In this document: piece after piece, positions 58,086 to 64,000 of the stretch
Position numbering within the stretch: position 1 is the stretch's first letter
Layout of the letters: every line of letters starts with the position of its first letter
Source of the DNA: Alloyangia mangrovi
Lineage (GTDB): Bacteria > Pseudomonadota > Alphaproteobacteria > Rhodobacterales > Rhodobacteraceae
Assembly (NCBI RefSeq): GCF_002300555.2
Contig: NZ_NTHN02000002.1
Coordinates: 124,001 to 188,000, forward strand
Length of the DNA stretch: 64,000 bases
Direction: 5' to 3'
The notes under the pieces: generated by a model
The model's input: only the letters and a program-made list of their open reading frames with translations
What the model was told of the DNA's origin: nothing
The model's database searches: none
Translations under genes and position numbers: made by a program

Positions 58086-58862
58086 TTACCAGGAGGTCAG
58101 CACGGTGCCGTGGTACTTCTCTTCGATGAAGGCCTTGATCTCGGGGCTGTGGTAGGCGTCGATCAGCGGCTTCACCCAGGGCTGCTCCTCGTCGCCCTGA
58201 CGCACGACGATGATGTTCACATAGGGGTTGTCGGCGCTTTCCATGGCGATCGAGTCTTCCTTGGGGCTCAGGCCCGAGGCGATCGCGTAGTTGGTGTTGA
58301 TCAGCGCCGCGTCGAGGTCGGCCAGCGAGCGCGGCAGCTGCGCCGCGTCGAGCTCCTGGAAGCGCATGTCCTTGGGGTTCTCGACCACGTCCAGAACGGT
58401 CGGCACGAGGCCGGTGCCTTCGGCCAGCTTGATCAGCCCGAGCTGTTGCAGCACCAGAAGGGCGCGGCCGCCGTTGGTCGGATCGTTAGGGATTCCCATG
58501 GAGCCACCCTCGGGGAAGTCGTCCATCGAGGTGACCTTGTCCGAGTAGACGCCCATCGGGGTGGTGATGGTGGTCGCGATCGGCGCCAGCTCGAAGCCGC
58601 GGTCCTTCATTTGGTTGTCGAGGTAGGGCTCGTGCTGGAACGAGTTGGCCTCGATGTCGCCATCGGCCAGCGCCTGGTTCGGCACCACGTAGTCGGAGAA
58701 TTCGACCACGTCGATGTTGAGACCCATGGGCGCGGCGACCTTGGCCACTTCTTCCATGATCTCGGCGTGCTCACCGGGCGAGACACCAACCTTGATGTCT
58801 TCGGCCATCGCGGTGCCGGCGATCAGGGCCAGCGCGGAGACGAGGGGGATCATACGCTTCAT
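58086..58862 (-). CDS. metQ: Methionine ABC transporter substrate-binding protein (MetQ-like)
   Basis: 258 residues, NlpA/MetQ family. Signal peptide residues 1-20 (ALALIAGTAMAE) has no lipobox Cys, so it is a soluble periplasmic protein, unlike E. coli MetQ. The fold is shown by FSDYVVPNQALADGDIEANSFQH, GIPNDPTNGGRALLVLQQ and ALINTNYAIASGL. It binds methionine for import. It is the distal gene of metN-metI-metQ on the minus strand. Confidence 0.93.
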   Translation of the reverse strand: MKRMIPLVSALALIAGTAMAEDIKVGVSPGEHAEIMEEVAKVAAPMGLNIDVVEFSDYVVPNQALADGDIEANSFQHEPYLDNQMKDRGFELAPIATTITTPMGVYSDKVTSMDDFPEGGSMGIPNDPTNGGRALLVLQQLGLIKLAEGTGLVPTVLDVVENPKDMRFQELDAAQLPRSLADLDAALINTNYAIASGLSPKEDSIAMESADNPYVNIIVVRQGDEEQPWVKPLIDAYHSPEIKAFIEEKYHGTVLTSW

Positions 58863-58898
58863 GGGAAATCTCCTTCCAATTGCGTTCTTATTGTTGGT

Positions 58899-59573
58899 TC
58901 AGCGGCCGCGATTGCGCGGCGCGCGCTTGTCGACCAGTCTGGCCAGCCCCTCGCCGAGGGACTGCACGAGCTGGACCAGCACGATGAGGATGACCACCAC
59001 CGCCAGCATGACCTCGGGCATGAAGCGCTGGTAGCCGTAGCGGATGCCAAGATCGCCAAGGCCCTCGCCGCCGACCGCGCCGACCATGGCCGAGTAGCCG
59101 ATGAGGCTGACCACGGCGAGCGTCAGGCCGAGGGTGATGCCGGGCAGGGCCTCGGGCACCAGCACCTTGCGGATGATCTGGAAAGGCGTGGCGCCCATCG
59201 CCCGGGCGGCCTCGATGAGGCCGCTGTCGACTTCTCGGATGGCGTTCTCGACCAGCCGCGCGATGAAGGGCACGGCGGCGATGGTCAGCGGCACGATGGC
59301 GGCGGTGGTGCCGATCGAGGTGCCCGCGATCATCCGGGTGAAGGGGATGATCGCCACCACGAGGATGATGAAGGGCACCGAGCGCGCCGCGTTGACGATG
59401 AGGCCGAGCACCTTGTTCACCCACGGGCTGGACAGCAGCTCGCCGCGTTGCGAGACGGCGAGGTAGACCCCGATGGGCAGGCCGAAAAGCGTGCCGAGGG
59501 CACCCGAGATGGCGACCATGTAAAGGGTCTGAAGCGTGGCTTCGATCAACAGGTTGATGAGGTTAGCCGACAT
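58899..59573 (-). CDS. metI: Methionine ABC transporter permease (MetI-like)
   Basis: 224 residues with five membrane helices. The coupling loop is EAARAMGATPFQIIRKVLVPEALPGI and the family segment SAMVGAVGGEGLGDLGIRYG follows. The start overlaps metN by 11 bases. It forms the homodimeric channel of the importer. Confidence 0.94.
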   Translation of the reverse strand: MSANLINLLIEATLQTLYMVAISGALGTLFGLPIGVYLAVSQRGELLSSPWVNKVLGLIVNAARSVPFIILVVAIIPFTRMIAGTSIGTTAAIVPLTIAAVPFIARLVENAIREVDSGLIEAARAMGATPFQIIRKVLVPEALPGITLGLTLAVVSLIGYSAMVGAVGGEGLGDLGIRYGYQRFMPEVMLAVVVILIVLVQLVQSLGEGLARLVDKRAPRNRGR

Positions 59574-60624
59574 AGCCCAGCACCTCCGTGAGCAGCTCGT
59601 GACGTTGAAGATAGGCGCGGGCCTCGGCGCCGCGGGTCGCGTCGACCGAGACCAGCAGGTTGCCGAAGGGGTGCGGGCCGATCTCTTCGATGGCACCGGC
59701 AAGGATATTGACCGGGATGCCCAGCTCCGAGGTGAGCTTGGCCAGCATCGGGTCGGTGGCATGCGTCCCGGCAAAGGTGATGCGGATCACCTCCTGGCTT
59801 TCGCCCTGCGGGCGCTCGGCCTGCAGCTTGCCGGCGATGAAGCTCGGCAAGGTGATCCCGGTGATGCCCGCGAGGAACGAGCGGGTGGTCGGGTGCTGCG
59901 GGGCGGCGAAGACGTCGTAGGTCTGGCCCGCCTCGACGATGCGGCCGCCGTCAATCACCGCCACGTGGCTGGCGATGTCGCGCACCACGGCCATCTCGTG
60001 GGTGATCAGCAGGATGGTCAGCCCGAGGTCGCGGTTGATGTCGGCCAGCAGCTTCAGCACCGTCTGCGTGGTCTCGGGGTCGAGCGCCGAGGTGGCCTCG
60101 TCCGAGAGCAGCACCTTGGGCTGGGTGGCGAGCGCGCGGGCGATGCCGACGCGCTGCTTCTGCCCGCCCGAAAGCTCTGCCGGGTAGCGGTTGCTGAATT
60201 GCTCGAGACCGACGCGGCCGATGAGGTCATCGACCCGTCGCTTGATCTCGGCGCCGGGCACGCCCGCGATCTCGAGCGGCAGGGCGACGTTGCCGTAGAC
60301 CGTGCGCGAGCTCAGCAGGTTGAAGTGCTGGAAGATCATCCCGACGTCGCGGCGGATGCGGCGCAACTCGGCGGCACCGGCCCGGCCGACGTCATGCCCG
60401 GCGACGGTCACCGTGCCGGCGGTCGGCTGCTCGAGCCCGTTGACCATGCGCAGCAGCGTCGACTTGCCGGCGCCGGAGCGCCCAATGATCCCGGTGATCG
60501 TTCCGGGGGCGACGTCGAGGCTGATGTCCTCGAGCGCCATGACCTTGCCGGAGCCCTTCTTGTCGAAGGACTTTCCCAGCTTGTCGAAGGTGATCGCGGC
60601 ACCTGATGTCTGTACGTCGGCCAT
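59563..60624 (-). CDS. metN: Methionine ABC transporter ATP-binding protein (MetN-like)
   Basis: 353 residues. Walker A IIGRSGAGKST, Q-loop FQHFNLLSSRTV, signature LSGGQKQRVGIARAL, Walker B VLLSDEATSALDPET and H-loop LITHEMAVV. The C-terminal ~95 residues are the NIL/ACT-like domain (TFAGTHATDPMLAKLTSELG) that binds methionine and inhibits transport. The start at 60624 gives MADVQTSGAAITFD; a longer upstream frame exists without a ribosome site. First gene of the operon; the upstream 280 bases show no riboswitch I can recognise. Confidence 0.95.
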   Translation of the reverse strand: MADVQTSGAAITFDKLGKSFDKKGSGKVMALEDISLDVAPGTITGIIGRSGAGKSTLLRMVNGLEQPTAGTVTVAGHDVGRAGAAELRRIRRDVGMIFQHFNLLSSRTVYGNVALPLEIAGVPGAEIKRRVDDLIGRVGLEQFSNRYPAELSGGQKQRVGIARALATQPKVLLSDEATSALDPETTQTVLKLLADINRDLGLTILLITHEMAVVRDIASHVAVIDGGRIVEAGQTYDVFAAPQHPTTRSFLAGITGITLPSFIAGKLQAERPQGESQEVIRITFAGTHATDPMLAKLTSELGIPVNILAGAIEEIGPHPFGNLLVSVDATRGAEARAYLQRHELLTEVLGYVG

Positions 60625-60906
60625 CCGAGTCTCTCGTTTCCGTCCGGCCTCCTCCCGTGGCGCGATAGACCGGATATGGGCCGGGGACGCAAGCCCTGCC
60701 GGGCGCATGCGGGCGCAGGGGCGCTGTGCGGCAGAGTGTATCATGACGGAGGGGTGGGAGGGTGTTCCAGCTTGTGGCGGGTCGCGCGGGGGCTGTCCGC
60801 GACGCGGCGGGGCGGGCCGGACGATGTTCTTTTTGCGAGGAGACAGGGTCTTGCAAACTGAACCCGGAGCATGGTCAGCCCCGGGCAGATGTTGCGTAGG
60901 GCGCCG

Positions 60907-61758
60907 CTATCCCTGGCTGCGGGCCGCCAGCCAGGCCTGCCAGTTCGCCTCGCTGCCGGCGAAGGCGTTGAGATCCACCGGCCCGCGCACGCCCGGCACC
61001 AGCCCGGTGCCGGTGTACTGCCAGAAGCTCCAGCGCTCATCGAGGTAGCGCTCCGAGGGATGCGCGGTGACCGAGCGCAGCCAGAACTCCGAACCGCGCA
61101 GGCTGCCGAGGTCGTTGCGAGCGTAGAACTCGGGCGTGGTGTAGATCACCGGGGCGGTGCCGTAGTGCCGTTCGACGATGCGGGAGAACTCGCGGATGTT
61201 GGCGCGCACCTGCTCCGCCGGCGGGCGAATGCGGCAGGTGGGCGAGAGGTGGTTCCATTCCATGTCGAGGATCGGTGGCAGGTCGCCGCGCCGCTTGGGC
61301 ACGTTGGCGATGAACCACGCGGCCTGCTCGCTGGCGGGTCGGCAGAAGTAGTAGAAGTGGTAGGCCCCCACCGGCACGCCTGCTGCCCGGGCACCCGCGG
61401 CGTTCTGCGCGAAGGCCGGGTCGATGTGATCGCCGCCCTCGGTGGCCTTGAGATAGCCGAAGCGGATGCCCGCGCCGCGCGCCGCGTGCCAGTCGATCAT
61501 CCCTTGGTAGCGGGCCGCATCGAGACCATGAACCGGGTAGCGCGCGGGGCTGACTTGACCCCAGTCATGCGGATCGGTGTCGCCGAAGCGGTGAGGAATG
61601 CCGGAGGCGCGGTTCTCGCGGATGTAGAGCGCCTGTGTGTCGCTGGGGGAGAGGGTCGCGGTGGGTGGCGTCGAACCGCCGCAACCACTCAGGGTTGCCG
61701 CCAGTGCGACGATCATTGCGCCCGCCCTGACCCATGGTCGGGGGGATGGGGTGATCAT
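60907..61758 (-). CDS. GH25-family lysozyme-like lipoprotein
   Basis: About 283 residues. A lipoprotein signal (MIVALAATLSGCGGS, lipobox LSGC) is followed by a GH25 fold: catalytic Asp in HGLDAARYQGMIDWH, FGYLKATEGGDHIDP, GAYHFYYFC and the catalytic Glu in ILDMEWN. It probably hydrolyses the glycan of peptidoglycan at the outer or inner membrane surface. The ATG at 61758 with aggac upstream is chosen; the first in-frame codon is at 61854. Confidence 0.9.
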   Translation of the reverse strand: MITPSPRPWVRAGAMIVALAATLSGCGGSTPPTATLSPSDTQALYIRENRASGIPHRFGDTDPHDWGQVSPARYPVHGLDAARYQGMIDWHAARGAGIRFGYLKATEGGDHIDPAFAQNAAGARAAGVPVGAYHFYYFCRPASEQAAWFIANVPKRRGDLPPILDMEWNHLSPTCRIRPPAEQVRANIREFSRIVERHYGTAPVIYTTPEFYARNDLGSLRGSEFWLRSVTAHPSERYLDERWSFWQYTGTGLVPGVRGPVDLNAFAGSEANWQAWLAARSQG

Positions 61759-61887
61759 CTTTTTTGTCCTGCTCTTGCCTCTGACAAGAGTAACGCCAAA
61801 AGTGAGTCGCGGCATCAGGGAGTTGTGCAACGCCGGGTCCTCTCCGGGTGGCATCCGCGCCGCCGGTGTGGCGGCGCGATAGAGGGA

Positions 61888-63546
61888 TCAGCGCTGCGCC
61901 GTTTGCCAGTCGGGATGGATCCACGGCTGGGCATTGTCGCGGGGCAGGGGCTGCATTCCGAGGATATGGTCCGAGGCCTTCTCGCCGGTCATTATCGAGG
62001 GCGCGTTGAGATTGCCGTTGGTGATCTGCGGGAAGATCGAACTGTCGGCGACGCGCAGCCCCTCGACGCCGATCACGCGGCACTCGGGATCGACCACAGC
62101 CATGGGATCGGAGGCCGCGCCCATCCGGCAGGAGCCGCAGGGGTGGTAGGCGCTCTCGGCGTGCTCGCGGATGAAGTCGTTCAGGTCTTCGTCCGTCTGC
62201 ACCGCGTCTCCGGGCTGGATCTCGTGGCCACGGTAGGGAGCGAAGGCCTCCTGCCCGAAGATCTCGCGGGTTAGGCGGATGCAGGTGCGGAAGTCGGCCC
62301 AGTCGTCTTCATGCGACATGTAGTTGAAGAAGATGGTGGGCGGGTCCTTCGGATCCGCCGACTTCAGCGTCACCGCGCCGCGCGACTTCGAGCGCATCGG
62401 GCCGACATGGGCCTGGAAGCCATGCCCCTCGGCCGCCGCCTTGCCGTCATAGCGCACGGCGATTGGCAGGAAGTGGTACTGGATGTCGGGGTATTCCACG
62501 CCCGGCTTCGAGCGCACGAAGGCGCAGCTCTCGAACTGGTTCGAGGCGCCGGGACCCTTGCGGGTGAACAGCCACTGCGCCCCGACATAGGCCTTGCCGA
62601 AGAGGTTCCAGTACTTGAACAGCGACACCGGCTGGGTCGCCGACTGCTGGATGTAGAGCTCGAGGTGGTCCTGCAGGTTCTGCCCGACGCCGGGACGGTC
62701 GGCGACGACCTCGATGCCATGTTCCTTCAGGTGTTCGGCGGGACCGACACCCGAGAGCAGCAGCAGCTTGGGCGAGTTGATCGAGGAGGCGGCGAGGATG
62801 ACTTCCTTGCCCGCGCTGATCACCTCGACCTTGCCCTTGCGCTCGATCTCGAGGCCGGTGGCGCGGCCGTTCTCGATCACCACCTTGCGGGCGAAGCCGC
62901 GCACGACCTCGACGTTGCCGGTGGCAATGGCGGGCTTGAGGTAGGCCTTGTAGGCCGACCAGCGCTCGCCCTTGTGGATCGTGGCCTCGAAGGGGCCGAA
63001 GCCCTCCTGCTTCTCGCCGTTGTAATCGTCGGTGGCCTCGTAGCCCGCCTGCACCCCGGCCTCGACAAAGGCGCGGGTGAGCGGGTTGTCGCGCTTGCCC
63101 CGCGAGACGTGCAGCGGGCCAGATTTGCCGCGCCAGTCGGCGTCGCCACCGTGGCCATTCTCGTGCCAGCTTTCCATGCGCTTGTAGTAAGGCAGCACGT
63201 CGGCATAGGCCCAGCCCTGCGCGCCCATCTCTTCCCATGTGTCGAAGTCGCGGGCGTGGCCGCGCACATAGACCATGCCGTTGATCGAGGACGAGCCGCC
63301 CAGCACCTTGCCGCGCGGCGTGGCGAGGCGGCGGCCGCCAAGATGCGGCTCGGGTTCGGATTCGAATCCCCAGTCGTAGCGCTTCATGTTCATCGGGTAC
63401 GACAGCGCGCCGGGCATCTGGATGAAGGGCCCGGCGTCGGTTCCGCCGAATTCCACCACGATGACCTTCTTGCCCGCCTCGGCGAGACGACAGGCGATGG
63501 CACAGCCCGCAGAGCCCGCGCCGACGATGACGTAATCTGCCTGCAT
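61888..63546 (-). CDS. betA: Choline dehydrogenase
   Basis: 552 residues of the GMC family. FAD motif [53 protein letters not shown] and the catalytic His in [12 protein letters not shown]. It oxidises choline to betaine aldehyde and on to betaine at the membrane. The start at 63546 has aggagg 6 bases upstream. It lies 11 bases after the betaine aldehyde dehydrogenase, with which it forms the bet operon. Confidence 0.95.
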   Translation of the reverse strand: MQADYVIVGAGSAGCAIACRLAEAGKKVIVVEFGGTDAGPFIQMPGALSYPMNMKRYDWGFESEPEPHLGGRRLATPRGKVLGGSSSINGMVYVRGHARDFDTWEEMGAQGWAYADVLPYYKRMESWHENGHGGDADWRGKSGPLHVSRGKRDNPLTRAFVEAGVQAGYEATDDYNGEKQEGFGPFEATIHKGERWSAYKAYLKPAIATGNVEVVRGFARKVVIENGRATGLEIERKGKVEVISAGKEVILAASSINSPKLLLLSGVGPAEHLKEHGIEVVADRPGVGQNLQDHLELYIQQSATQPVSLFKYWNLFGKAYVGAQWLFTRKGPGASNQFESCAFVRSKPGVEYPDIQYHFLPIAVRYDGKAAAEGHGFQAHVGPMRSKSRGAVTLKSADPKDPPTIFFNYMSHEDDWADFRTCIRLTREIFGQEAFAPYRGHEIQPGDAVQTDEDLNDFIREHAESAYHPCGSCRMGAASDPMAVVDPECRVIGVEGLRVADSSIFPQITNGNLNAPSIMTGEKASDHILGMQPLPRDNAQPWIHPDWQTAQR

Positions 63547-63557
63547 CGGGGCCTCCT

Positions 63558-64000
63558 TCAGAACGGGGCTTCGGTCGGGTTCATGCCGACGTAGACCGAT
63601 TTCACCTGGCTGTAGTGGGCGATGGCGGCCTTGGAGTTCTCGCGGCCGACGCCCGACATCTTGGAGCCGCCGAAGGGGGCCTCCACCGGCGTCAGGTTGT
63701 AGGCGTTGATGTAGCAAGTGCCCGCCTCGAAGCCCGCCGCCATGCGGTGCGCGCGGGTGAGATCGGCGGTGAAGACGCCGGCTGCGAGGCCGAACTCGGT
63801 GGCATTGGCGCGGGTCAGCGCCTCTTCCTCGGAGGCGAACTTCAGCACTGACATGACCGGGCCGAAGATCTCCTCGCGGGCGATGGTCATCTCGTCGGTG
63901 ACATCGGCAAAGAGCGTCGGCTCGATGTAGAAACCGGCGCCGTCGAGGCTCTTGCCACCCTTCACGAGCCGCGCGCCTTCCTCGACGCCCTTGGCGATGT
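63558..64000 (-). CDS. betB: Betaine aldehyde dehydrogenase, C-terminal part
   Basis: The minus-strand frame is open at the right edge of the window, so the N-terminal part and catalytic Cys lie beyond it. The 147 visible C-terminal residues match the ALDH/BetB fold: [28 protein letters not shown] (in shorter motifs [18 protein letters not shown]), [14 protein letters not shown] and [15 protein letters not shown]. Linked to betA 11 bases downstream, it completes choline oxidation to glycine betaine. Confidence 0.9.
   Translation of the reverse strand, partial: IAKGVEEGARLVKGGKSLDGAGFYIEPTLFADVTDEMTIAREEIFGPVMSVLKFASEEEALTRANATEFGLAAGVFTADLTRAHRMAAGFEAGTCYINAYNLTPVEAPFGGSKMSGVGRENSKAAIAHYSQVKSVYVGMNPTEAPF

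Noticed and set aside
60625-60906. Possible S-adenosylmethionine or methionine riboswitch upstream of metN
   Set aside because: I found no match to the conserved core of known SAM riboswitches; only a weak -10-like gatacact is visible.

Overview
The window is 64 kb of GC-rich, densely coded chromosome that looks like a marine alphaproteobacterium of the Rhodobacteraceae (Roseobacter group). The grounds are gene content and style: a glpDSTPQUV-K glycerol ABC locus, soxBDAG-purU sarcosine operon, TRAP transporter, polyamine-type ABC operon, DUF1185 and DUF3072 proteins, a MaeB-type malic enzyme, and an intergenic repeat of a type I recall from this family. The genus cannot be fixed from the sequence alone. 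I found no tRNA, rRNA, CRISPR array, integrase, transposase or prophage gene, so this reads as ordinary chromosome rich in catabolic and transport modules.

Layout. 1-5 kb: the 3' end of a hybrid sensor kinase, its OmpR-type response regulator, a globin, a tiny membrane peptide, a cysteine synthase-glutaredoxin fusion, an MFS carrier and a PQ-loop-like protein. 5-12.5 kb: a TRAP transporter divergent from an NAL/DapA-family lyase, a GntR regulator and a GH78 alpha-L-rhamnosidase, probably one sugar-acid or rhamnoside module. 12.5-18.2 kb: a LuxR-type regulator divergent from a spermidine/putrescine-type ABC importer and an SDR dehydrogenase. 18.2-28.6 kb: the complete glycerol uptake and catabolism locus with divergent glpR and phased operator-like repeats. 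28.6-31.4 kb: sfsA, an MscS channel and methionine aminopeptidase. 31.4-36.3 kb: an unassigned catabolic operon (DUF1185, alpha/beta hydrolase, luciferase-like monooxygenase, aldehyde dehydrogenase) under a divergent GcvA-like LysR regulator with a CTAAT-type palindrome. 36.3-44.4 kb: TauE/SafE exporter, cysE, a decayed M20 peptidase relic, a quinone-oxidoreductase/TetR pair and several single enzymes. 44.6-50.7 kb: DUF3072 protein, malic enzyme, propionyl-CoA synthetase behind a cluster of TTTGCAAA-like sites, and a dienelactone hydrolase. 50.7-58 kb: GlxA-type regulator and the sarcosine oxidase/purU operon. 58-64 kb: metNIQ methionine importer, a GH25 lipoprotein and betA/betB choline oxidation.

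Much of the window serves scavenging of small osmolytes and membrane-lipid breakdown products: choline (betBA), sarcosine (soxBDAG, with PurU recycling the one-carbon unit), glycerol (glp), polyamine-like compounds, methionine and propionate.

Four conserved genes are frameshifted as sequenced: the GH78 gene at a C8 tract, a TetR gene at a C8 tract, a dienelactone hydrolase at a G7 tract, and soxA by a missing base. A fifth tract (C7, end of the MFS gene) is suspect. Because three of these are single-base gains in G/C homopolymers, consensus error is at least as likely as real mutation or phase variation.
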